19,576 bases of DNA from DASRHT01 sp035293765. GTDB lineage: Bacteria; Chloroflexota; Ktedonobacteria; Ktedonobacterales; Ktedonobacteraceae. This document shows positions 9,235-18,903 of the stretch, one piece after another. Positions within the stretch are counted from its first letter, which is position 1, and every line of letters starts with the position of its first letter. The position numbers were made by a program, and so were the translations under genes. The stretch is from positions 1-19,576 of the forward strand of contig DATGMF010000066.1 of the NCBI GenBank assembly GCA_035293765.1, given 5' to 3'. The notes under the pieces are model-generated. The model saw only the letters and a program-made list of their open reading frames with translations. It did not search any database and was not told the DNA's origin.

Positions 9235-12200
9235 ATGACACAATATCACGATAGCAACTTATCGCTTAACCGACAGGGTCAGGATGTGGTTCTCCTGCAT
9301 AATCACCTGATCGCACTCGGCTTTACCATCGCGACCACAGAGATTCTCAATGAGATTTATGGGCCAACCACCCAGCAGGCGGTTATACGTTTCCAGCAGA
9401 GCGAAGGGCTTCCTCTCACCGGTGTGGTCGATGCCACAACGGCACAGAGGCTCACGCTGAGATTCCGCGCCCGCACCGGACAGGCGCAAATGCCTCAGGC
9501 CAGTACCGGAATCTCTTCCCAGCCTCCCCGGCCATTGACGGGCCAACCTGCCATGAGCAGCAGGCCAGAGGCGAGCCTTGCCCCGACAGGTGGAGAGGAA
9601 GATGCGACGGTGCTGATGCCACATCCGTTTTTGCAAGGCAGGCCAGAAAGTGGCGCTCCCCCTGTAGGTCGGCCTCCGGTGGTGCCACCGGGCCAGGGAG
9701 GCGCAACGCCACCTCCTCAGACGCCTCCAACTCCGCCCACGCCACCTCCGGTGGTGCCACCGGGCCAGGGAGGCATAACGCCACCGGTTCCGCCGACGGC
9801 TACAGGCGGAGAAGGGGGGCGGCTGATCTATGGAGTGGTGCGCGACGAGTTTGGGACGCCGCTCGAAGAGGTGACAGTACAGGCTTTCGAGCGCACAATG
9901 CGCAACGAATATCCCCTCCAATCGACGGTGACGAAGGGCGGGCACTATGAGATCCGCTATACGCTGGAACAGTTGCGCGGACCGGATAAGGATTCCGCGA
10001 CCATTGTGCTGCGCGTCCTCGGGCCGGAGGGGAAGGTGCTGTATACCACCCCTGTTTACTATGAAATTCCCCCTGAGATCGAGATTAATATTGGCCTTCA
10101 GGGCGTGGAGTACAAAGGCCCGTCGGAGTTTGAATCGCTCAACGGCATATTTCTGCCGCTGCTAGAAAATGTTCCTCCATCCGCTTTGCGCGAAGATGCG
10201 CAGTTTCAGGATATCTCGTTCCTGGCCGGAGAGACTGGCAGTAGCCGCCTGGTGGTCGGCATCTGGAGCGCCTCTTACCGCCTGGCCGAGAAAACAGCCC
10301 GCGAAAAAACTCCGCTGGAACCGGCGGTTTTCTTCGGTTTTATCCGCCAGGGACAGCCCGCGCTGCTCTCGGCCACATTGTTGCAGGATATTGGAGACCC
10401 TGAACGCCTCGCCGTCCTGGAAGATAACGCCCTGCGCGACCTGGCTAACCTCAGCCAGGACTACCAGAAAACGCTGCTCACAAAAGCTATTGCCGATAAC
10501 CTGATCACGGCGCGCATCCAGCCGCAAATCCCGGATATTCTCAATACCCTGCATACTATTCACTTGCGCTATGCCGCTGATGAGTCCTTCGGCGGCGGCA
10601 AGGGCACCATTGGGCAGTTGCTTGCCCTTAATCCAGACGCGCAGAAGCAACAGGCGGCTATTTTAACGGCCCTGAGCGAGCATCGCGGCCCGATGAATCA
10701 GTTCTGGGATCAACTGGTGCAACAGCATGTTCTCGATGCCAGCACGGCGCAGCGCACCCGGCTCACCTTTGAAGTCGGCACGCTCACCCGCAACCATATT
10801 CCCCTGGTAAACGAAGTGCTCAATATGTTTAACCGCAAGGAGATCACAGCCAAACGCGATCTAGCAAAATACAGCCAGGCCGATTGGATCAGCGTGTTGC
10901 GCCGACCCGGACCAGATGGCAAACCCATAGGAGCACCAGCCAATACCGATGGCACTACCGACGAGGCGCGCCTGGAACAGTATGCCGCGACGTTGCAGCA
11001 GACGTTTGAACGCTCTTACCCCACCACATCCTTTATGGCCAACCTGAACCGGACCGAGCAAACGCCGATTGCCCACAAAGCCGATGTGGTTACCTTCCTC
11101 GATAAAAACCCCAAATTCTACTTCGATCGGAATCGCATCGACCAGTACCTGGCGGAACAGAAAGACGCGCTCCAGGGCGTCTCTTCCCCCCAGGCAACGA
11201 TTACCACGCTCAAGTCGATTCAGCGCGTGTTCAAGGTCGCTCCGACCTATACGGTGGTTGATACGCTGTTGAAGCACAACATCGATTCCGCTCAACAGAT
11301 TTATTTTATGGGCCGGGAGCCGTTTATCAAACTGGTGACATCAGCAGGGACCAGCACACTAGACGCCAAAAAGATGTATTACCGGGCGGAGAATGCATAT
11401 GCTATGACGCTGGCGGTGTTTGGTCTCTATAACCAGGCGGTGCAAGGAGTGGTTCCTTTCGGTGCGCCGCCGCAGACTATTGATCCACAAACACAGGCGA
11501 AACTGGCGACCCTGCCCGATCTACAAACGCTCTTTGGCTCACTGGATTACTGTGAATGCACTGACTGTCGCTCAGTCTCCAGCCCTGCGGCCTACTTTGT
11601 CGATATCATGCATTTTCTCAGCCAGCGCAACACCAACGGCACAGGCATTAACGCGGGCAAAAATGTCGCACAGGTGCTGCTCGAACGACGGCCAGACCTG
11701 GGTGAGATCGAACTGAGCTGCGAGAATACCAATACTCCCCTTCCCTATATCGATCTGGTGAACGAGCTCCTGGAAGATGTGGTGGCGCCGCCAACCCCGG
11801 TCACGTTGAATAGCAGCATCGAAGCGAATCTGGTCGCCGGACAAATAAAGCCCTCTGTGCAGGCGGAATTAACGGTCAAAAACGTCCCTATCGCAGCAGA
11901 TGCGCTGGTGTATGCGCAGGATAGCCACAAGCAGTGGGTTATCCGCGATCAGCAGCATGCGTACAAAATTTTTAAAACCGGCACGGCGCTGCAATTGCTG
12001 CCGACCCGGCAGACCTTCCTCTCGGCAGATGAGCTGGTCGCCAATCCCGCTTATACCAATCAGGACGCATATAACAAGCTGGCTCAGCAGGTCTTCCCGC
12101 TTAACCTGCCGTTCGATCTCTGGCTGAGCCAGGTGCGAGCCTACTTACAGCACCTGGGCGTGCCACAGCCCCATTTGCTGGAACTCTTCCAGCAGAAGCT

Positions 12201-15200
12201 GATGGATAATGTGACGCTGGCTCCCACCGATCTCCAGATCGCCTGCGCCTGGCTGGAGATCAGCGAAACCGAGCGCAAGATTATGACCGGGACGCTGGTC
12301 GGCAAACAGTCCTGGGATTTCTGGGGGCTGGCGCAAACGGGCAATGTCGTCCCCAACCCGAACAATCCTGCCGATACAACCGAGAACGTGGCAGGAACGT
12401 GGCTCGATGTGCTGAGCCACGTCGATATCCTGCTCCATCGCAGCGCGCTCTCCTATACCGACCTGTTGCAGGCATTGGATCTGACCGCGATCAATCCAAA
12501 GAGCGATATCGCCGTTTTTGATACGGCGAACGATAATGCCGCCGATTGCGATACCTCTAAATTCACGTTGCAGAACCTGACTGCCGACGCGCTCGACCGG
12601 CTCCATCGCTTCCTGCGCCTTTGGCGCAAGCTGGGCTGCACTATGTGGGAACTGGACCTGCTCCTGCCCAATGCCAGCGCCATCCCAAATACGATTGATA
12701 AGCGTATTACCGACGCGTTTCTGCAAGATCTCTCCTTTATGAAACGGCTGGGTGAGCAATTTGATCTCGACTGGCGGATTATGTACAGCCTGTACCATAA
12801 TATCGATCACGCTATCTACTTTGATCGCAGCACTGAAGAAGCACCCGCCATCCAGACGCTCTATCAGCGGCTCTTCCTCAATAAGCTGGTCGATGCCGTG
12901 GCGGTTTTCCCTCCCAGCCCGGACCAGTTGAGCGGAACCATCGCCGCAAAAGTGCCCGGCCTGCTGGCCGCGTTTCGCATTAAAGAGGCCGATCTGAGCC
13001 TGATCCTGACCGACCTCACGCTTGCCCCGACCGATATGCTCAACGGGACGGTGTTGAGCCAGATCTACCGCACCACTGTCCTGGCGAGGGCGCTTGGCCT
13101 GCGCATCGATGACTTCCTGCGCCTGAAACGGCTCTGGGCACAGGACCCCTTCGCCAGCCCCGCTGTGACCTGGCAGTTTGTCCAGCTTGCCCAGAAAATT
13201 GCAGCATCCGCCTTTTCTGTAGTGGAGCTTGACTACCTGCTCGCCCATCGCTATACACAAAATTCAGGCGTCGCGCTAAGTGATAAAACGATTGTGACGT
13301 TCCTTCAGACGCTGCGTGAGGGGCTGCAAAAAATCAGCGATGGCCTCAGCCTGCAAAGCACCGATACACCCGAGTCGTATGTCAAGAGCAAGCTGGGCCA
13401 GTTGCCCGCACTGGTGAAAGATGCCGACCAGATCAAGGCCCTCGGCATCATCGACGGCACCTGGCAGGGCACGACCGCGACGCGCAACAGTTTGATCGAT
13501 ACGTACTTTGTCAATGTGCTGGATCTGCCCACGGCTCACACCAACCTCGCCGCAATCCCGTCGGGACTGACACCTGTGGCCTATCAGACGGCGGTCAATC
13601 AACGCTTCGCCTATGTGCAGCCCGCTCTAGAGTCATTCTTGCTCGTGCAGCAATCGGAGGCGCTGATCCGCCAGAAGACGACGGAGGCATTCCAACTGGA
13701 GGCGCTCACCGCGAGCGAGCTGCTGAGCAGCCTGCATGTACCGGGCGGGAGCGATCCGCTGCTGACCGTGCTCAATGCACCCAATTTGCTCAGCAAACAG
13801 CCGGATGGTAGCTATACCTATACGCTCGACGAGGCCAGCTTTCCCGCACTCTTCAAAGCGCTGCGCCTGCTGCACAAAAACGCCTTGCTGATCGGCAAGT
13901 TGAACATCAAATCCGACGAGCTAGCGTGGTGGCTGGCTGACAACCACGCGACTGCGCTGGACTGGATGCATCCCAACGATTTCCCGCTCGACACCAGCTC
14001 TCCGGTGCCTCTGGCCCGATGGGAGCACATCCAGGATATCTTCGCCTGGAAAGAGACTCTGCCTCCTTCTAATCTGACAACATTCGAGTTTTTCACCTTC
14101 GTACTGGCGAACACCACAAGCGCCGCCGATGCAATTACAGCCCTGGCGAGCCTGACTGGCTGGGACGAGCAAGATATTACCGATCTGGTGAGCGCCTTCC
14201 GCTGGGATATCAAACAAGAGGCGCTCAAGTCGGCCAGCCTGCTGCGCCTGGATGATTGTACGCGCGCACTGCGTCGCCTGGGCGTGAATGCTGCGCGCGC
14301 GCTCCAGTTCGCTACGGCTGAACCGGCCAACGCCGACGCCGAAAGCCTCAAACAGACGGTGAAAGCCAAATACGACCTCACCCAGTGGTTGCAGGTAATT
14401 CAACCGCTGCAAGATGGGTTCCGCGAGCAAAAACGCCAGGCGCTGGTGAGCTGGTTGGTAACCCACCCTGATCAGTCACAGGGCCAGAACTGGTCCGACG
14501 ACAACGGCCTCTTCAGCTACTTCCTGATCGACGTGGACATGACCGCCTGTATGCTCACCTCTCGCCTGAAACAGGCCGCCGCCTCAGCGCAGTTGTTTGT
14601 GCAGCGCTGTTTGATGAACCTGGAGGTCGATATACTGGCTAAAACGGACCTCGACGCGAAATGGAAGCAATGGCAGTGGATGAAGCGTTACCGCGTCTGG
14701 GAGGCCAACCGCAAGATCTTTCTCTATCCCGAGAACTGGATCGAGCCGGAACTGCGTGATGAGAAGTCTCCATTCTTCAAAGACCTGGAAAACGAACTTA
14801 CTCAGAACGATATCACCAGTGATTCGGCTGAACAGGCATATCAGAATTACCTGGAAAAGCTGGATAAAGTGGCGAACCTGGAGATTCGGGCGGTCTTCAA
14901 CGAGAGCATCAGCGCGACGGAAGAAGTGCTGCATGTCTTTGCCAGGTCGCGCAGCAGCCAGGTGGCGGAATACTTCTATCGTCAGCGCATCAACAATGGG
15001 CGCTGGCTGGCCTGGGAGAAGGTGGATCTGGAGATATCGGCGAACCACCTGTTAACAGGCATCCATAACCGCCGCCTCTACCTGCTGTGGCCGCAATTTA
15101 TCGATAAAGCTGATCCGATCACGACGCTTGATGTCCCCGGCCCCAGCGAACAGGGTTATACCGTGCCGCTGCCCTCGCACTACTGGGAGATCAGACTGTT

Positions 15201-18200
15201 CTGGAGCGAGTTGAAAAAGGGCAAGTGGACGCCCAAAGTGCTCTCAGATAGCTTTGGGGTGGTCTATCAAAGCCTGACAGGTGGCAATAACCAGCAGAAT
15301 CTGGATTTCCGCGTTCGTCTGGCACCGTTTATCGAGGCCCGGTTGTTCAGCTCGAATGCCCCCGCTTCAATCGCGCCGACCGGCCAGGCGCAATTTAACA
15401 AAATTGGCAAACAGGTGAGTTATGTCTCCTCCGCCACCACCGAGCATATCATCTCACCACCCGAGAGCCAGTTTTACAATAACCTGATCCAGCATACAAC
15501 AGCCAATCAGTACTTTTACTACACATCTATGGAAGAGACCGGCAAACCTCATACGATTACCGCGCACAACAATGCCGAGAGCATCCTGCTTTTGCGCAAT
15601 GTTGATCCGAATTTTACCTATTCGGTGATCGACGCCCAGGCGCAGGGCTTCGCCAATAGCGGCACGTTCTTCGTGTGGGACAGCCATCGCACGTACCATG
15701 TCGATTACTCCTGGAACAAATACTACACCTATAGCTCTGGAACCTGGCACCCGCATGTAGTTTCCGCCTTCCAGTACTTTATCCATTATCACCCCTTTAC
15801 TGAACTCTTTATCAGAGAGCTCAACATCTGGGGGCTGAAAGGGCTTTTGAACCGCCAGATCCAGGTCGATCCCGCCAGCATTCCAGCCAGTCCCGCGCTC
15901 TTCAATTTCCAGGATTACCAGCCGACCAATAACGTAGTCCAGACCTATAAGCAGCCAGACGGCACCATGACCTACCCTGTGGAAGATGTTGACTTCACTT
16001 ATGCGGGCGCGTACTCTCCCTATAACTGGGAACTCTTCTTCCACGTTCCCTTCTTTATCGCCAACAAATTGAGCACAAACCAGCGCTTTGAGGACGCGCT
16101 GAACTGGTACCACGCCATCTTCGACCCGACGAACAGCGATACCACTGTGCTCAATCCCGACACGCCGCAACAGAAGTACTGGATCACCAAGCCGTTCTAC
16201 GAAACCACTAAAGCTGATTACTACAAGCAGAAAATCGAGAACCTGCTGCTTGCCATTGCTCAAGGAGACACACAATTACGCCAGCAGGTCGAAGAGTGGC
16301 GTGACAACCCGTTTAATCCTCATCTGATCGCACGCATGCGCACCGTTGCCTACCAGAAAAACGTGCTGATCAAGTACATCAAGACGCTGATTGCCTGGGG
16401 CGACCAGCTTTTCAACAATGATACGATTGAGACGATCAACGAGGCAACGCAGCTCTACATTCTGGCCGCCTCTATCCTGGGACCGCGCCCGCGCAGCATT
16501 CCCAAAAAAGTTCCCAACCCGGTCAAAACCTACTACCAGCTAGAGCAGGAAGGCATTGATGATTTTGGCAACGCCCTCAAACAGGTTGAGAACCTGCTTC
16601 CCAGCGTCCCCTCCAACAACACGATGAATGGGGACAGCCCGGAACTGCCTTACTTAAATGTGCTCTACTTCTGCATCCCCAACAATGAACAATTGTTGAC
16701 GCTCTGGGACACGGTGGCCGACCGACTCTTCAAGATCCGGCACTGCATGAATCTGGAAGGAGTGGTACGCCAGCTTCCCCTGTTTGAGCCGCCGATTGAT
16801 CCCGCCCTGCTGGTCCAGGCAACTGCTGCCAGTCTGGATATCGGCAGTGTGTTGAGTGATATGAATGCACCTCTGCCGCGCTATCGCTTCACATTTATGG
16901 TACAACGGGCGCTGGAGCTATGCAGCGAGGTGAAGGCGCTGGGGAGCGCCTTGCTGGCCGCTCTGGAGAAAAAAGATGCTGAGGCTCTGGCTCTCCTGCG
17001 CTCCAGCCACGAACTGATCATGCTGGATGCCTTGCGACTGGTCAAGAACCAGCAAATTGACGAGGCTCAGGCACAGTGGGATAGCTTGAAGGAGAGCAAA
17101 CATGTTGTCGAGCAAAAGCAAACTTATTACCAGGATTTGCTCAAAACGGGCCTGATTATAGAGGAGAAACTGGCGCTAGGCCTCACAGGAACTGCGATGG
17201 TGCTGGAGCTGGCGGGGACGATTTCCAATCTGTTCAGCGCTGGTATCAGCTATGTGCCCGACGTCGATGCGGGCGGGGCGGGCTTTGGCGGCACTCCCAC
17301 GGTCAAGTTGAAGTTTGGCGGCAAAAATGTTGCTAATAGCTTCGGCAAAGCGGCAGAAGTGCTCAAGGGGCTGGCTAGTATTGCGCAGATGGGGGCGGGC
17401 ATGAGCTCGACTATCGGGGGATATACGCGCAGAAGCCAGGAGTGGGATTTCCAGAAGAGTCTGGCCGACAAAGAGCTACCACAGATCGAGCAGCAAATTA
17501 CTGCCGCCGATATCCGCCATCAAATTGCGAAGCAGGAGTTGACCAATCATGACAAGCAGAGGGACAACGCTCAGCAGGAAGATGACTATCTGCACTCCAA
17601 ATTTACCAATCAAGATCTGTATGATTGGATGATTAATCAGCTCTCAACGGTCTACTTCCAGAGCTACCAGCTCGCTTACGATATCGCCAAACGAGCCGAG
17701 CGCTGTTTCCGCTATGAACTGGGGCTAAGCACCTCCAGCTATATCCAGTTTGGCTACTGGGATAGTCTGAATAAGGGCCTGCTGTGCGGCGATAAGCTCT
17801 TCTATGATCTCAAACGCTTGGAGATGGCCTATTACGAGCAGAACAGGCGCGATTATGAGCTGACGAGGCATATCTCACTGGCGCAGCTCGATCCGGTGGC
17901 ACTGCTGAAGCTGCGCCAGAACGGGGAGTGCATCGTCGATGTGCCTGAGACGGTCTTTGATATGGACTACCCCGGCCACTACTTCAGGCGCATCAAAACG
18001 GTCAGCCTCTCCCTGCCATGCATTGCCGGACCCTATACCAGCGTTGCCTGCACATTGACGCTGGTGAGCAACCATCTGCGCACCGACGCGACCCTGCTGG
18101 GCGGGAAGTATGAGCGCGATCTCACCATCGAGGACCCGCGCTTCCGCGATGAGATCGCCGCCATTCAGTCCATCGCGACCAGCACCGCCCAGAACGACCA

Positions 18201-18870
18201 CGGCCTGTTTGAGCTCAATTTCCGTGATGAGCGCTACCTGCCTTTTGAAGGGGCCGGGGCAATCAGTACGTGGCAGATCAAGCTTAATAAAGACTTCCCG
18301 CAGTTCGATTTCTCGACAATTTCCGATGTGATCATTCACCTGAGCTATACAGCTCGCGAAGGCGGTGAGCTGTTGCGCTCGACGGTAGTGCAGGAATTCA
18401 ACAAGAAGATGAACGCGCTGCTCCTGGCCGAAGGGAAACAGGGACTCTTCCGCGTCTTCGATCTCAAGCGGGAGTATCCTGATAAATGGTACCGCTTCCT
18501 GCATCCGGCCAATCCGGCAGATGATCAGCAGATGGTGCTGGAGAACCTACCAGACAGGCTGCCCTACTTCACCCAGCATTTCGCTCAGAAGAAGGTCCAC
18601 GGAATCCAGGTGGTGGCACAGATGAAGGATAGCCAGACGTATCAGGTAATGCTCTCACCTCTGGGTACCGACCAGCCCAACTGGCTGACCCTCCAGCCCA
18701 ACACGACCTATCAGGGGCTCGATGATGTGGCAAAAGACCTTACCGGTAGCGAGGTCGATCTTAATACGTGGACGCTCAAACTCAAGCTGGATGGCGCTGC
18801 CGATTTCAAGTCGCTCCCGGCAGACGCCGTTAGTGAGCTGTTTCTGATCATTAACTACAATATCGCCTGA
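9235..18870 (+). CDS. TcA-like toxin-complex subunit with N-terminal peptidoglycan-binding domain
   Basis: This protein has 3211 residues, against about 2500 for classical TcA. In known complexes TcA forms the pentameric prepore and injection channel. Order: PG_binding_1-like domain at about 11-76 (GPTTQQAVIRFQQSEGL, then GVVDATTAQRL); Pro-rich linker at about 141-189; beta-sandwich, carboxypeptidase-regulatory-like domain at about 194-292; long alpha-helical shell with the VRP1-type motif SPAAYFVDIMHFL near 782-794, preceded by C773, C775 and C778; ABC-toxin N-terminal-type region at about 1710-1886 (YRVWEANRKIFLYPENWIEP); neuraminidase-like region at about 1886-2155; conserved linker and channel region (YNWELFFHVPFFIA near 2264, EEWRDNPFNPHLIARMR near 2353); hydrophobic Gly-rich hairpin at about 2643-2729, the probable membrane-entering tip; C-terminal TcB-binding domain at about 2879-3211. 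The reading frame is intact. It is almost certainly co-transcribed with the TcB-TcC gene, 18 bp upstream. Confidence 0.92.
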   Translation: MTQYHDSNLSLNRQGQDVVLLHNHLIALGFTIATTEILNEIYGPTTQQAVIRFQQSEGLPLTGVVDATTAQRLTLRFRARTGQAQMPQASTGISSQPPRPLTGQPAMSSRPEASLAPTGGEEDATVLMPHPFLQGRPESGAPPVGRPPVVPPGQGGATPPPQTPPTPPTPPPVVPPGQGGITPPVPPTATGGEGGRLIYGVVRDEFGTPLEEVTVQAFERTMRNEYPLQSTVTKGGHYEIRYTLEQLRGPDKDSATIVLRVLGPEGKVLYTTPVYYEIPPEIEINIGLQGVEYKGPSEFESLNGIFLPLLENVPPSALREDAQFQDISFLAGETGSSRLVVGIWSASYRLAEKTAREKTPLEPAVFFGFIRQGQPALLSATLLQDIGDPERLAVLEDNALRDLANLSQDYQKTLLTKAIADNLITARIQPQIPDILNTLHTIHLRYAADESFGGGKGTIGQLLALNPDAQKQQAAILTALSEHRGPMNQFWDQLVQQHVLDASTAQRTRLTFEVGTLTRNHIPLVNEVLNMFNRKEITAKRDLAKYSQADWISVLRRPGPDGKPIGAPANTDGTTDEARLEQYAATLQQTFERSYPTTSFMANLNRTEQTPIAHKADVVTFLDKNPKFYFDRNRIDQYLAEQKDALQGVSSPQATITTLKSIQRVFKVAPTYTVVDTLLKHNIDSAQQIYFMGREPFIKLVTSAGTSTLDAKKMYYRAENAYAMTLAVFGLYNQAVQGVVPFGAPPQTIDPQTQAKLATLPDLQTLFGSLDYCECTDCRSVSSPAAYFVDIMHFLSQRNTNGTGINAGKNVAQVLLERRPDLGEIELSCENTNTPLPYIDLVNELLEDVVAPPTPVTLNSSIEANLVAGQIKPSVQAELTVKNVPIAADALVYAQDSHKQWVIRDQQHAYKIFKTGTALQLLPTRQTFLSADELVANPAYTNQDAYNKLAQQVFPLNLPFDLWLSQVRAYLQHLGVPQPHLLELFQQKLMDNVTLAPTDLQIACAWLEISETERKIMTGTLVGKQSWDFWGLAQTGNVVPNPNNPADTTENVAGTWLDVLSHVDILLHRSALSYTDLLQALDLTAINPKSDIAVFDTANDNAADCDTSKFTLQNLTADALDRLHRFLRLWRKLGCTMWELDLLLPNASAIPNTIDKRITDAFLQDLSFMKRLGEQFDLDWRIMYSLYHNIDHAIYFDRSTEEAPAIQTLYQRLFLNKLVDAVAVFPPSPDQLSGTIAAKVPGLLAAFRIKEADLSLILTDLTLAPTDMLNGTVLSQIYRTTVLARALGLRIDDFLRLKRLWAQDPFASPAVTWQFVQLAQKIAASAFSVVELDYLLAHRYTQNSGVALSDKTIVTFLQTLREGLQKISDGLSLQSTDTPESYVKSKLGQLPALVKDADQIKALGIIDGTWQGTTATRNSLIDTYFVNVLDLPTAHTNLAAIPSGLTPVAYQTAVNQRFAYVQPALESFLLVQQSEALIRQKTTEAFQLEALTASELLSSLHVPGGSDPLLTVLNAPNLLSKQPDGSYTYTLDEASFPALFKALRLLHKNALLIGKLNIKSDELAWWLADNHATALDWMHPNDFPLDTSSPVPLARWEHIQDIFAWKETLPPSNLTTFEFFTFVLANTTSAADAITALASLTGWDEQDITDLVSAFRWDIKQEALKSASLLRLDDCTRALRRLGVNAARALQFATAEPANADAESLKQTVKAKYDLTQWLQVIQPLQDGFREQKRQALVSWLVTHPDQSQGQNWSDDNGLFSYFLIDVDMTACMLTSRLKQAAASAQLFVQRCLMNLEVDILAKTDLDAKWKQWQWMKRYRVWEANRKIFLYPENWIEPELRDEKSPFFKDLENELTQNDITSDSAEQAYQNYLEKLDKVANLEIRAVFNESISATEEVLHVFARSRSSQVAEYFYRQRINNGRWLAWEKVDLEISANHLLTGIHNRRLYLLWPQFIDKADPITTLDVPGPSEQGYTVPLPSHYWEIRLFWSELKKGKWTPKVLSDSFGVVYQSLTGGNNQQNLDFRVRLAPFIEARLFSSNAPASIAPTGQAQFNKIGKQVSYVSSATTEHIISPPESQFYNNLIQHTTANQYFYYTSMEETGKPHTITAHNNAESILLLRNVDPNFTYSVIDAQAQGFANSGTFFVWDSHRTYHVDYSWNKYYTYSSGTWHPHVVSAFQYFIHYHPFTELFIRELNIWGLKGLLNRQIQVDPASIPASPALFNFQDYQPTNNVVQTYKQPDGTMTYPVEDVDFTYAGAYSPYNWELFFHVPFFIANKLSTNQRFEDALNWYHAIFDPTNSDTTVLNPDTPQQKYWITKPFYETTKADYYKQKIENLLLAIAQGDTQLRQQVEEWRDNPFNPHLIARMRTVAYQKNVLIKYIKTLIAWGDQLFNNDTIETINEATQLYILAASILGPRPRSIPKKVPNPVKTYYQLEQEGIDDFGNALKQVENLLPSVPSNNTMNGDSPELPYLNVLYFCIPNNEQLLTLWDTVADRLFKIRHCMNLEGVVRQLPLFEPPIDPALLVQATAASLDIGSVLSDMNAPLPRYRFTFMVQRALELCSEVKALGSALLAALEKKDAEALALLRSSHELIMLDALRLVKNQQIDEAQAQWDSLKESKHVVEQKQTYYQDLLKTGLIIEEKLALGLTGTAMVLELAGTISNLFSAGISYVPDVDAGGAGFGGTPTVKLKFGGKNVANSFGKAAEVLKGLASIAQMGAGMSSTIGGYTRRSQEWDFQKSLADKELPQIEQQITAADIRHQIAKQELTNHDKQRDNAQQEDDYLHSKFTNQDLYDWMINQLSTVYFQSYQLAYDIAKRAERCFRYELGLSTSSYIQFGYWDSLNKGLLCGDKLFYDLKRLEMAYYEQNRRDYELTRHISLAQLDPVALLKLRQNGECIVDVPETVFDMDYPGHYFRRIKTVSLSLPCIAGPYTSVACTLTLVSNHLRTDATLLGGKYERDLTIEDPRFRDEIAAIQSIATSTAQNDHGLFELNFRDERYLPFEGAGAISTWQIKLNKDFPQFDFSTISDVIIHLSYTAREGGELLRSTVVQEFNKKMNALLLAEGKQGLFRVFDLKREYPDKWYRFLHPANPADDQQMVLENLPDRLPYFTQHFAQKKVHGIQVVAQMKDSQTYQVMLSPLGTDQPNWLTLQPNTTYQGLDDVAKDLTGSEVDLNTWTLKLKLDGAADFKSLPADAVSELFLIINYNIA
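9673..9774 (+). repeat. 30-bp direct repeat in the Pro-rich linker of TcA
   Basis: Bases 9673-9702 and 9745-9774 are identical 30-mers set 72 bp (24 codons) apart, both encoding PPVVPPGQGG. The match continues after a 2-base difference into AACGCCACC. Between them lies a PPTPPTPP-type stretch. The duplication keeps the frame and lengthens the flexible linker between the peptidoglycan-binding and beta-sandwich domains. Confidence 0.9.
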
Positions 18871-18887
18871 TGTTCAGCGATTGTATT

Positions 18888-18894
18888 GGAGGAG
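18888..18894 (+). promoter_or_regulatory. Ribosome binding site of the nucleotidyltransferase
   Basis: GGAGGAG, 9 bases before the ATG at 18904. It overlaps an alternative TTG start at 18886, which is therefore rejected. Confidence 0.75.
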
Positions 18895-18903
18895 AAGAGA
18901 CAG

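Noticed and set aside
12145..13260. 371-codon - strand frame inside the TcA gene
   Set aside because: It lies antisense to the alpha-helical TcA shell, has no recognisable domain, and is explained by codon bias of the + strand gene.
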